Assembly (NCBI RefSeq): GCF_031877795.1
Contig: NC_133958.1
Coordinates: 5,084,001-5,148,000 of the forward strand
DNA: 64,000 bases
Reading direction: 5' to 3'
Origin: Strix aluco
Lineage: Eukaryota; Chordata; Aves; Strigiformes; Strigidae
Shown: one piece after another, positions 36,501 to 43,000 of the stretch
Numbering within the stretch: the stretch's first letter is position 1
Layout: every line of letters starts with the position of its first letter
Translations under genes and position numbers: made by a program
Notes under the pieces: model-generated
What the model saw: the letters and a program-made list of their open reading frames with translations, nothing else
Databases searched by the model: none
Told to the model about the DNA's origin: nothing

Positions 36501-38342
36501 CAGCCACAAAGATCCACAATCAGTTTTGGAGGGAACATCACGCTCTCCTTTCTTGAAGGAAAGCTCCTCAGAGCTACTGCTTAATGCCTTTACCTGCAGC
36601 AAAGAGAAAAAAAAACCAGAGACAACAACACCCAAGCAAACCCCATCTAGCTAAGGCACATAACAATTTTGTTAGCTATATTTGTCCTGCACAGGAACTG
36701 CGCCAAGCTGCAGGTGCCTTAACTGTATTTGCAAATCAGTTTTCCTCTGAGTGGAACATCTTCCAAGCCTCTGACGTTAAACTTTAACTAACCAAGTTGA
36801 ACACAGCAATTGCAACCCTGTTCTTAGGGCTTAAACTTCCATTTGCTCAATTCAATATTTAACAAAGAAAAGCAGGGTACGAAGCACAGTTTTAAAGCAA
36901 CAAGAGCAGCTGTTCCACCTGCCTTCAGTGTCAAAACGCAGGCTCGCCAGCTAAGTTTTAAAGGTAGGGCTCGACTCATGGCAAGCGAATTCAGAGTTTC
37001 TTCAGTAAATTTAGAGCCTATGAATTGTTTAATAATGCAGTAATTCCTCTCCTCCTCTGAGATTACCCAAGAGACGTTTGCCAGCAACCTTGCCAGACAA
37101 CCTGAGAGCTGTACGGCTCTATTCTGAGTTAATAAACTGCTCACCCTTGTGGTTCACAAGGGTATCATGTGAAGAATATATTTATTTAAAAGTTGCATGG
37201 ATAATATGTAACTACCCGTGTCATTACAGTTTAGCCAGTCTTTTGGACACCATGCAAATCCTGTGCGAGTTCAACTAAAATATTATGCAAAAACACCCTC
37301 ACCATTTCCCCCAGCTGTACCTATTTTTACTTTTTCTGTCAGTGACAGCACCGACTCTTCAGAGGGTTTTCCATCTCCTCACGCAAGCCTGACTCGGTTA
37401 AAGCCACCCTCACCTTTGATTTGCCTCCCGGCTCCTGTACACAACAGCAGCGTGCTTATCCGCGCAGGGTTTCGTTTTTAACGCTAATCAAAACAGTTTA
37501 CCTAAACGCCTCGCAGCTGGAAAATAAAACAAACGCGACTGGGCAAAGCAAGAATGCAAAGCCCAAAGCTGGGGCGAGGGACGGCGGCTGCAGGGGCCTG
37601 GCTCCCGCAAAGACACCGGGAAAGACGGGGCTCGGGCAGCGGGGGGTGCTGGAGCGGAGCCCGCTGTTCGTTTCCAAGGTGGTGGTGGGGGGATCCGAGT
37701 TTCCTTTCCCCAAACGTTTGTTACCGGCGTTGCTAGAAAACTCCACAGCGGCGGCGGGAGGAGGCACAGGCCGCTCGGCCGGTAAACACCGGCGGCTGCA
37801 GCCGCCCTCCCCCGGTGAAGTCGCCCTCCCGGCGGCCTTTCGCCCCGGGGAGGCCGGGAAGGGCCCGGCGGTGACACATGCCAAAGCCTGGAGCCGCCCG
37901 GGGCTCTCCGGTAAACACGGCCCGCGGAGGGAGGCGGACGGGGAGGGGGGGGCGGGCGGGCCGCGCCGCCGGCCCAGCCAGGCCGCTCGCCCCCGCGCCC
38001 GCCATGCCAGTGCCCGCGCCCCCCCGCCGCCCGGCCCACACGCGGCCGAGGGCCGGGGCCGCGCTGTCGCGGAGGGGGAGGAGACGGGGAACCCCGGCGG
38101 CGGCAGCACCTCCACCGCACCGCGGGGCCTGCGGGCCCGCTGCCACCCCCGCCGCGCCGCGCCGGGCCGGGCCTCACCGGGCCTGGTCTCACCACACCGG
38201 GCCGGGCCTACCCGCGCCCCCGCCGAGGCCCGGCCCCGCGTCAGGCCGGCCGGGCGGAGAGGGGAGGCGCATCCCGCCCGGCCCCACGGGCGGCCCCGCG
38301 GCGCGGCCCCCCCCCCCCCCTCACCTGCACATGATCCGCCAT
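438..38342 (-). CDS. XPO7: Exportin-7 (XPO7), 5' portion, 17 coding exons, 3' end outside window
   Basis: XPO7 is a Ran-GTP-binding karyopherin-beta family nuclear transport receptor, built of HEAT repeats, that moves protein cargo across the nuclear pore. The gene runs right to left. Joined coding exons are 38325-38342, 21403-21549, 19624-19717, 18636-18802, 16483-16548, 13143-13247, 10606-10771, 9974-10047, 8416-8535, 8082-8228, 7093-7265, 5849-6042, 4640-4745, 3248-3383, 2200-2273, 1042-1122 and 438-501. They total 1,932 nt, exactly 644 codons, with every junction in phase. The vertebrate protein is about 1,087 residues, so some 40% at the C-terminus is missing past position 1. The N-terminus MADHVQ and blocks such as [17 protein letters not shown] and [16 protein letters not shown] are recognisably XPO7. 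All introns are GT-AG except the last complete one, which is U12 AT-AC. Identification is from recall of the family, not a search; nothing indicates a pseudogene. Confidence 0.95.
502..1041 (-). other. XPO7: XPO7 intron 16, U12-type AT-AC intron
   Basis: On the gene strand the intron begins ATATCCTTTT (complement of 1032-1041), matching the U12 AT-AC donor consensus at every position. It ends CCCTTTAC. The U12 branch consensus TTCCTTAAC occurs exactly at 513-521, putting the branch A about 12 nt from the 3' end, inside the tight spacing of this intron class. Only this AT-AC assignment gives an in-frame SIGYSS junction. The intron also holds a 13-bp direct repeat (GGTAAGTTACCAA) with a 37-bp period near 760-809. 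Confidence 0.93.
1042..1122 (-). CDS. XPO7: XPO7 exon 16 (residues 596-623)
   Basis: The acceptor CCCTAG|C completes the Ile codon. The peptide begins [16 protein letters not shown] and ends LLNDLSI(G). The exon ends ATTGG immediately before ATATCC, so the downstream intron starts with AT rather than GT. This is the donor of the U12-type intron listed separately. Confidence 0.95.
1375..1495. repeat. Cluster of AATTCTG modules, possible relic repeat
   Basis: Four AATTCTG or near-AATTCTG modules, several followed by C and a GCA context, sit within about 120 bp of XPO7 intron 15. The spacing is irregular. It may be a decayed interspersed repeat, but I cannot name a family. Confidence 0.25.
2200..2273 (-). 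CDS. XPO7: XPO7 exon 15 (residues 572-596)
   Basis: The acceptor is CTCCAG|CTC. The donor AAAAAT|GTAAGT leaves two bases of an Ile codon. The peptide is [15 protein letters not shown] followed by MVLSVFIGK. Intron 15 (1123-2199, 1,077 bp) has a cluster of AATTCTG modules (1375-1495) and a small CpG-rich patch (about 1535-1640). Confidence 0.95.
2914..2959. repeat. Exact 16-bp direct repeat in XPO7 intron 14
   Basis: CTTAAGGGACTCATTT occurs at 2914-2929 and again at 2944-2959, a 30-bp period. It looks like a small local duplication or a target-site-like pair with a 14-bp insert. Confidence 0.6.
3248..3383 (-). CDS. XPO7: XPO7 exon 14 (residues 526-571)
   Basis: The acceptor CTGCAG|A completes the Arg codon; the donor is AAG|GTAATC. 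The peptide begins [16 protein letters not shown] and ends VQKSSK. Intron 14 (2274-3247, 974 bp) contains an exact 16-bp direct repeat at 2914-2929 and 2944-2959. Confidence 0.96.
4640..4745 (-). CDS. XPO7: XPO7 exon 13 (residues 491-526)
   Basis: The acceptor TTTCAG|GG completes a Gly codon. The donor TGTCG|GTAGGG splits an Arg codon after two bases. The peptide begins [15 protein letters not shown] and ends DGELVC(R). Intron 13 (3384-4639, 1,256 bp) shows no recognisable element. Confidence 0.95.
5849..6042 (-). CDS. XPO7: XPO7 exon 12 (residues 426-491)
   Basis: The acceptor GCTTAG|G completes the Arg codon; the donor is GAAG|GTGAGT. The peptide begins [16 protein letters not shown] and includes [15 protein letters not shown], ending AVQE(G). 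This is the longest coding exon seen for the gene, at 194 nt. Intron 12 (4746-5848, 1,103 bp) shows no recognisable element. Confidence 0.96.
7093..7265 (-). CDS. XPO7: XPO7 exon 11 (residues 369-426)
   Basis: The acceptor is GGTAG|CAC, with a poor pyrimidine tract. The donor AG|GTAAGA leaves two bases of an Arg codon. The peptide begins [17 protein letters not shown] and ends SVHIIL(R). Intron 11 (6043-7092, 1,050 bp) has no repeat or motif worth naming. Confidence 0.95.
8082..8228 (-). CDS. XPO7: XPO7 exon 10 (residues 320-368)
   Basis: The acceptor is CCTCAG|AGT and the donor CAG|GTACAG, an off-consensus donor. It has 49 codons. The peptide begins [18 protein letters not shown] and ends FTVTSLQ. 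Intron 10 (7266-8081, 816 bp) contains no feature I recognise. Confidence 0.96.
8416..8535 (-). CDS. XPO7: XPO7 exon 9 (residues 280-319)
   Basis: The exon has 40 codons, phase 0 at both ends, acceptor TTCCAG|GTT and donor CAG|GTGAGT. The peptide begins [18 protein letters not shown] and ends ILENPQ. The following intron 9 (8229-8415) is only 187 bp, the shortest in the gene. Confidence 0.96.
9974..10047 (-). CDS. XPO7: XPO7 exon 8 (residues 255-279)
   Basis: The acceptor TTTCAG|CG completes an Ala codon; the donor is CTG|GTAAGT. The peptide begins [17 protein letters not shown] and ends SFSPL. Intron 8 (8536-9973, 1,438 bp) holds a 16-nt A run at 9223-9238 and an imperfect 20-bp direct repeat at 9878-9897 and 9908-9927. 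Confidence 0.95.
10606..10771 (-). CDS. XPO7: XPO7 exon 7 (residues 200-255)
   Basis: The acceptor is TATAG|GCTTCT. The donor TCAG|GTAATC leaves one base of the next codon. The peptide begins [17 protein letters not shown], passes through an acidic TDESSDDL stretch and ends IPTSWRS. Intron 7 (10048-10605, 558 bp) shows nothing beyond splice signals. Confidence 0.95.
13143..13247 (-). CDS. XPO7: XPO7 exon 6 (residues 165-199)
   Basis: The exon has 35 codons, phase 0 at both ends, acceptor GCTCAG|GCG and donor CAG|GTAAGG. The peptide begins [18 protein letters not shown] and ends CNLLKQ. Intron 6 (10772-13142, 2,371 bp) follows; it is AT-rich with a 16-nt T run (plus strand) at 12961-12976 and otherwise unremarkable. 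Confidence 0.95.
14245..14385 (+). repeat. MIR-like CORE-SINE relic in XPO7 intron 5
   Basis: The order of motifs follows the MIR consensus: an ACAACAACCCCATGGAGG block, then TATTACAGGTGAGAAAG, then a CATCACCCAGTAGCCAGCGG block and ATCAGAACTGGATCTAAAC. It is strongly diverged, as expected for an element that predates bird-mammal divergence. The calling rests on my memory of the MIR consensus; RepeatMasker would settle it. Confidence 0.6.
16483..16548 (-). CDS. XPO7: XPO7 exon 5 (residues 143-164)
   Basis: This is a 22-codon exon, phase 0 at both ends, acceptor CCCCAG|GAT and donor CAA|GTAAGT. The peptide begins [15 protein letters not shown] and ends NEINQ. Being a multiple of three, it could be skipped without a frameshift. 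Intron 5 (13248-16482, 3,235 bp) follows and carries a MIR-like relic near 14.3 kb. An A/C-rich low-complexity stretch lies just downstream of the exon, at about 16325-16440. Confidence 0.95.
16643..16668. other. Perfect 11-bp hairpin in XPO7 intron 4
   Basis: ATTTCTAGACA (16643-16653) and its exact reverse complement (16658-16668) flank a 4-nt loop. It would fold in either strand's RNA. It is too short for a miRNA precursor and has no known role. Confidence 0.6.
18636..18802 (-). CDS. XPO7: XPO7 exon 4 (residues 87-142)
   Basis: The acceptor TTTCAG|GG completes the split Arg codon. The exon encodes (R)[17 protein letters not shown] and onward, ending DVTRFLQ. The donor is CAG|GTCAGA, weaker than the other donors of the gene because +3/+4 are C and A. 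Intron 4 (16549-18635, 2,087 bp) follows; it contains an 11-bp hairpin at 16643-16668 and no recognisable mobile element. Confidence 0.95.
19490..19520. other. Perfect 13-bp hairpin in XPO7 intron 3
   Basis: TTTGGGCATCCTA (19490-19502) pairs without mismatch with 19508-19520 across a 5-nt loop. It lies in the intron between exons 3 and 4, about 100 nt past the exon 3 donor. It is not followed by a T run and is too short for a Drosha substrate. Confidence 0.7.
19624..19717 (-). CDS. XPO7: XPO7 exon 3 (residues 56-87)
   Basis: The acceptor is TTTCAG|TCATCC. The donor C|GTAAGT splits an Arg codon after its first base. The peptide begins [17 protein letters not shown] and ends QRIDI(R). Intron 3 (18803-19623, 821 bp) follows and contains a perfect 13-bp hairpin at 19490-19520, listed separately. 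Confidence 0.95.
21403..21549 (-). CDS. XPO7: XPO7 exon 2 (residues 7-55)
   Basis: The acceptor is TTCCAG|AGC and the donor AGT|GTATGT, phase 0 at both ends, 49 codons. The peptide begins [17 protein letters not shown] and ends LLLERGS. This is the start of the importin-beta N-terminal-like region that contacts Ran in the family. Intron 2 (19718-21402, 1,685 bp) follows; a pyrimidine-rich patch near 20622-20655 is its only notable feature. Confidence 0.95.
24605..24900. other. CpG-dense patch in XPO7 intron 1
   Basis: A local rise in GC and CpG (GCGAGCGCTGCGG, ACGCGGCCGG and CTGCGGCCGCGG type words) stands out in AT-rich intron. No ORF or splice pattern supports an exon. It may be an intragenic regulatory site or a relic of a GC-rich insertion. 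Confidence 0.35.
27204..27240 (+). repeat. Possible short MIR fragment
   Basis: GACTGAGGCTCAGAGAATGC followed by CTCAGGTCAC resembles the central MIR core (ACTGAGGCTCAGAGAGG then AGGTCAC). The match is short, so it may be coincidental. Confidence 0.25.
31985..32170. other. CpG-dense patch in XPO7 intron 1
   Basis: About 185 bp with many CpG dinucleotides (for example around 32029-32053 and 32095-32116) is embedded in 40%-GC sequence. No recognisable gene or repeat overlaps. It could be an intronic enhancer or alternative promoter. Confidence 0.35.
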
Positions 38343-38600
38343 TTTGCTCCATTCATGCTCCGCTCCCTCCGCCTCCGCCGGGCCCGGCACGCGCCCGCCC
38401 CCCCCCCCCGCGCGCGCTTTCCCCGCCCGCGCGCACGCGCGACGGCCCCCGCCGCCCACTGCGCCTGCGCCGCGCGCCCGGCCCCGCCTCCCCGGCGGGG
38501 GCCACGCCTCCTCGCCCCGCCCCGCGGCGCGCCCGCTGCGGCGCGGGTGACGTCACGGCGGCAGCGACGCAGCGGAGGGAGGGGCGGGCTTTGTTGACAT
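37560..38600. promoter_or_regulatory. XPO7: CpG island and XPO7 promoter
   Basis: The stretch is extremely GC- and CpG-rich and surrounds XPO7 exon 1. CCGCCATTTT at 38336-38345 overlaps the start codon and matches the YY1 motif in the orientation typical of housekeeping genes whose AUG lies in AAAATGGCGG. A full palindromic CRE, TGACGTCA, is at 38548-38555, roughly 210 bp upstream of the ATG, and several GGGGCGG-type boxes flank it. No TATA box is seen. CpG islands of this kind often fire in both directions, so divergent transcription toward DOK2 is possible. Confidence 0.8.
38325..38342 (-). CDS. XPO7: XPO7 exon 1, coding part (residues 1-6)
   Basis: It encodes MADHVQ and ends CAG|GTGAG in phase 0. 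The ATG (complement of 38340-38342) has A at -3 and G at +4, a good start context. The 5' UTR extends rightward into the CpG island; its start is not determinable here. A run of 14 G (minus strand; 38307-38320) begins right after the donor. Confidence 0.93.
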
Positions 38601-38659
38601 GGCGCTTAAAGGGGCCGCGCGTCCGGAGGGCCCTGCCACCTACCCTCGGCTCCTGGGGC

Positions 38660-39225
38660 CCCCAGTGTCTCGCACCAGTGCTCCCAGTGTCCTGCAGCTG
38701 TGTCCCCGATTCTCTGCACCAGTGCTCCCAGTTACCCCAGCCAGGGGCACGCCTTGTGCCCCAGCAGCCCCTGCACCAGTGCTCCCAGTACCACCAGTAC
38801 CCAGCACCAGTGCGCCCAGTGCTTGGAACCAGTGCTCGCAGTGTCCTACAGCTGTGTCCCCGATTCTCTGCACCAGTGCTCCCAGTTACCCCAGTCAGGA
38901 GCATGCCTCGTGCCCCAGCAGCCCCTGCACCAGTGCTCCCGGTGCTTCCAGTGCCCCAGTACCCAGCACCAGTGTCCTGCAATCATGTTCCTGCACCCAG
39001 TTCCTTGCACCAGTGGCGTCCAGTTACCCCAGCCCCTGCACCAGTGCTTCAGCAGCCCCTGCACCAGTGCCCCCAGTTACTCCAACCCCTACACCAGTGC
39101 TCTCAGTACCCCCAGCCAGGGGCCCAGTGCCAAGGTGGCAGCTGGGGCTCCACGTTGACTGCTCAGTCCCAGTGCTGTTGTCCCAGTTCCTGGCCAGGCA
39201 CCCCAGTCCCAGCACCCTTGGGTGC
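38660..39225. repeat. Minisatellite with 154-bp higher-order unit
   Basis: The sequence is built from degenerate CACCAGTGCTCCCAGT-type monomers with GTTACCCCAG and CCCCAGCAGCCCCTG spacers. A higher-order period is directly measurable: TGTCCCC at 38701 recurs at 38855, ACCAGTG at 38674 at 38828, and CCCCAGCAGCCC at 38759 at 38913, always 154 bp apart. The repeat decays to the right. It lies between the XPO7 island and the DOK2 promoter and opens long spurious reading frames on both strands. Confidence 0.85.
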
Positions 39226-39647
39226 TCCTTTGCAGTGGGGGGGCTGCAGCTGTGGGGGCCTCTCCTGGCCTGAGGAGGAAGCCTGAGTCTCCCGAGGGTG
39301 CCCAACGCTGCCGGGTCCCCACACACCCGGGGCTGGGGTGCTCTGTGTCCCCCCACAGCGCTCCACCAGCCCAGCCCCTGCCACCCCTGTCCCCATCCCA
39401 CGTGTCTGGCCACCAAACAACCCCCCGGTGCTGCCCGCAGCCTCAAACCTCTTCCTCCCTCCTCTGCATCATGCCGTCACCTCCCCCAGCTTGTCCCCTC
39501 GCCCCCTTCCCAGCTACATCGCGGCTGGTTTTGCAGCTGGGGACTGCGCCACCCTTACTGGGAGCACTGGGTTGTGCTGGGATGCCTGGGAGCGGGCAGA
39601 TCAGCAGAGCTGCCAACGGGGCAGCCTTCGGAGCCGCCTCTAGACCC
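39226..39647. other. Gap between minisatellite and DOK2 promoter, nothing recognised
   Basis: GC-rich, C-rich sequence with no splice-supported exon. Reading frames here are short and have no recognisable domain. Confidence 0.5.
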
Positions 39648-39715
39648 ATTTCACAGATGGGAAAACTGAGGCACGGCCAGGGCGCTGCCCGTGGCGGGGC
39701 TGCCCGATTCCTGGC
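39648..39715 (+). repeat. MIR-like core fragment upstream of DOK2
   Basis: CCCATTTCACAGATGGGAAA continuing to ACTGAGGCACGGCCAGGG follows the MIR core (CCATTTTACAGATGAGGAAACTGAGGCAC) closely. Only the core is retained. The identification is from memory of the consensus. Confidence 0.5.
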
Positions 39716-39779
39716 GATGCTGCAGGCACGCGGCAGCCGGTGTCGGGGGCCGGGGCGGGCGTGCGGTCGGCTCTGCCCT

Positions 39780-40003
39780 TTTTGGTAAGTTCGCAGGCGC
39801 AGGAAACCAAAGCCCGCGCCGTGCGAGCGTAGGAAACAGAAGAGCCCGACCGCACGTCACATGCTGAGACAGCACAGCCTGGCGCGACGGCAGCGCTGCG
39901 ACAGGACGGGGGTGTGTGGCCGGGCCGGGACCCCCCCTGGAGCTGTGGGGTGGGGGGGGCCGGCGGCACAGAGGCAGCGTATGAGGATGCTGGTGGCTGG
40001 AGG
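39780..40003 (+). promoter_or_regulatory. DOK2: Presumed DOK2 promoter and 5' UTR
   Basis: This is the 224 bp before the DOK2 ATG. Two AGGAAAC ETS-type sites sit at 39801-39807 and 39831-39837, 30 bp apart. A MARE-like TGCTGAGACAGCA at 39862-39874 differs by one base from the consensus Maf element, and a CACGTCAC motif is at 39853-39860. No TATA box is seen. ETS and Maf family factors are prominent in myeloid cells, where DOK2 is expressed, so this is plausible but untested. The transcription start is not determined. Confidence 0.4.
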
Positions 40004-40066
40004 ATGGAGGAGGCGGTGGTGAAGCGGGGTGCGCTCTACCTCCAGCTGCAGCAGACCTTCGGGAAG
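40004..40066 (+). CDS. DOK2: DOK2 exon 1, coding part (residues 1-21)
   Basis: It encodes MEEAVVKRGALYLQLQQTF then GK, the first PH strand, and ends AAG|GTGAGA in phase 0. The ATG at 40004 has G at -3 and G at +4. An upstream ATG at 39981 is in a different frame and not needed. A long G run begins 11 nt inside the intron. Confidence 0.9.
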
Positions 40067-43000
40067 GTGAGAAGGTGGGGGGGGGGGCTGCTCAGTCCCC
40101 GGGGAAGTCCCACGGGGGGGCTCCATTGGGTTGGATAAGGGGGTACGGGGGGGGTTGCGTGCGAAGGGAACGGGATGCTCCTACCCGTTGGCTCCCCCAC
40201 CGTCCTTCGGCTCTCCACCAGCACGTTGGGCCGGTGGGGACGGGCAGGGGGTGGCAGGTGCTGGGGACATATTACAAAGGGAACCCCCCTCCTCCTCTCC
40301 CTGTTGGACCCCCCCAGGTAGAGGCTGTGCGAAACGGGCCAGAGCCGCGGCGCAAACAGATGCAACCCCCAAAGCCTCGTGGCTTCAGTGGCTGATAACA
40401 GCCGGGGTTTGGCAACGGCTCCCGCCGGCACCGCTCTTGTGTAAGAAGGGGAAGGAGCCACCCGGGCGTCTCCGGCTCCGCGCTCGGGCGGGAGACAGAG
40501 TTGAGGGGCTCAAAATGCCGCAGGCAGGGCGAGTGTGAGGCAGGGTGGCAGGCAGGGCAGGCAGGGCAGGCAGGGCAGGCAGGGCAGCAGGCAGGGCAGG
40601 CAGGGCAGCAGGCAGGGCGGCAGGGCATTGCCTTCCTGCAGCAAGGCAGCTGCCGCCACACACGAAGCCTGTGATGGTGGAGGATGGCGCAGAGGCCACC
40701 TCCGCGGTGGGTCCCCAAAACACGTCCTGGCAAAAGGGTGCAGCGTTTCGGCAAAGCCTGCCGGCCCTGGCAGGTCCCCAGTGCAGGGAGCTACCGTGGA
40801 GGATGCTCCATTTCGGTGCAAAACTTCCCCTCCCGCCGCTTCCCCTCCGCCGTTGCCGGTGCCTCCCACGCGTGGGTGCGCGGTGAATCGCCGCCTCCTC
40901 GGCGGGCGAGTCAGGAATCGCTTCGAAAGTTGGTGTTTTCAGGGAAGATGGAGCGAGCAAGGAGCTGAAAGTCCTTTGGCAGCGGGGGGCCGTCGGCACG
41001 GCTTTTGGGTGCTGCAGGGTGGGCGCAGGCATGCTGCTGGGTGAGGCTGGGATGCTGCCGGTGCCTTTCCTGGCTGGAAAGCCTGGCCGCAGGCTCTGTG
41101 TCGGGGAAGCTTTTCCTCACGCTGCCCAGTTCATGTCACCCCCGGCTTTGGCCTGGGCGATGGTGCAAGACCCTGCCCGGACCCTGGAGGGGTTTGCAGC
41201 GATGTCCCGCCCCGGGTTCGTGCATGATCCCAAGGGGATGAAAACGGGAAGGGTGAAAAGCAGAGCTGGCCCGTGCTGGGCTTTCACTCCTCTCGCTGCT
41301 TCTCCCCACGGCAGAAATGGAGGAAGTTTTGGGGCATTTTATACCGGGAAAGCTCCTGCTCCACCGCCCGCCTGGAGCTTTTCGAGGGCTCAGCGCCGCC
41401 GGCTGCCGAGAAGCTGCGGAAAGGCGAAGGCAGCAAACGGCTGGTCAAGCTGAGCGACTGCGTGCACGTGGCGGAGGTGAGCGGCGACGCCGGGTGCCCC
41501 AAGGAGACCGTCCCCTTCCTCCTGGAGACCACCGACAAGCGGTACCTCCTGGCCACTGACGGCACCGAGGTGGCCGACTGGATCCAGAAGCTGTGCGAGC
41601 TGGCCTTCCCGGTACGCACCGGCCGGGGATCACCAGGGCACGGGATACAGCGGGATCTTTGGGGGGAATCCCGGGGGGTTGCTGCGATGGGGGGATGCAC
41701 TTGCTCACCGGCTGCTCTTTCCCGGGCAGAGGAGCAGGGAGGAGCAGGCAGCAGGCAAGGATGGCCAGCAGAGCTCACTGAGCACTGACAGCCAGTTCTC
41801 CATGGAGGAAAACTCCCTCTACAGCTCCCGAGACAAAGGTAGGCACTGGGAGGTGGGGAAGGTGCAGCGGAGTTGGGTTTTCTTGCTCAGGAGGCAGCGC
41901 GTGTCCTGCAGCATCTCATCCCCCCGCCGCCTTCCAGAGGCACCTCGGCTGGTTTTGCCCCCCAGAGCAGCCCCTGCAGCAGCTACACGTGGGCAGCTTG
42001 GTGGAAAGTTTCCTCCTGAAATAGCCTCTTCCTGCTCTGCGGTTTGGCAGGGCCGGGTTTCGCTGTGCTATCGGGCTGCTGCCGTGTGGCTGGAGCCCTT
42101 GAGCCCTTATCAGCCGGACGCCGCTTCCCCGCCGCTCCGGCTGCAGGGGTTACGAGCCCCACGGCCCCCCTCTGCAGTGGGAGACGCAGCTGTGCTCTCG
42201 CAGAGCTCCTTGCACGTGTTAAATGCTGCTCTCCTCCATCCCCAGCCGGCTTGGAGCAGGAGTTCAAGGTGACGGTGAGGGCCACCGAGTCCTCCGAGCG
42301 CTGCCGGCTCTGGGGCCGGTTCATCCTGCGAGCCAGCGAAGAGGCGCTGGAGCTGCGGGATTTCCAGACCTCGGAGATCCTCTACAGCTGGCCCTACCGC
42401 TTCCTGCGGCGCTTCGGGCGGGATAAGGTAAGGGTGGTCCGGGAAGGGTGGGCTGGCGGCGGGCTGCAGCACGGGGACCTGATCCTGCCTCTCCCCAGGC
42501 GACCTTCTCCTTCGAGGCCGGCCGGCGCTGTGCATCCGGAGAAGGCAACTTTGAGTTTGAGACCAGGCAAGGCAACGAGATCTTCCAGGTGATCGAGTCG
42601 GCCATCAACGTGCATCGTGGCCGTGGGGCCGAGGAGCCGCGGCGGGGCGGCCCCGGGGATGACGCCTCCCGGCTGCTCGGCCATGCCAAGAAGCCCAGTT
42701 GGTCGCAGGGGCACGAGGAGCCCGGTGGCACCAAGGGTGCCTTGTTGGAGCCCACCTGGGAGGGGAAGGTGCCCAAAGCCAAGCTGATGATGCCCCCCAG
42801 CAGCAGCCCTGGGACTGGGGAGCTGTCGGGCGCCTTCCTGCCCTCCCGCAGTGCTGACAGCCCCTACACCGAGCCCTTCAGCTCCCTCCACCGGGGGAAC
42901 CCCCAGGTGCTGGAGAAGGGCCGGAGGAAGGATGGTCCGGCCAAGGTGGCCACCGAATCCGAGTACGCCATCCCCTTCGACACCATCGCCAAGACCTTCG

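Larger units (their letters stand above)
21550..38324 (-). other. XPO7: XPO7 intron 1 (16.8 kb), mostly unannotatable
   Basis: This long first intron holds no coding exon I can support on either strand and no CR1 copy I can recognise. Visible features are a 17-nt A run (23288-23304), a 17-nt T run (28139-28155), a short AGC repeat (about 36173-36191) and two CpG-dense patches (about 24605-24900 and 31985-32170). A possible ancient repeat relic lies at about 33860-33905, with a TTCAGTGAGGCCAGGATTTC block like those common in reptile genomes. First introns of this size often carry transcriptional enhancers; the CpG patches would be the first places to look. Confidence 0.8.

Noticed and set aside
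38599..39273. 224-codon plus-strand frame starting MALKGAARP
   Set aside because: Almost all of it is the 154-bp minisatellite in translation. Divergent transcription is possible, but protein coding is not supported.
37421..39286. 621-codon open frame on the plus strand
   Set aside because: It spans the CpG island and the minisatellite. The composition is Pro/Ala/Arg then repeat-encoded, with no domain, and XPO7 exon 1 lies antisense to it. GC-rich DNA lacks stops by chance.
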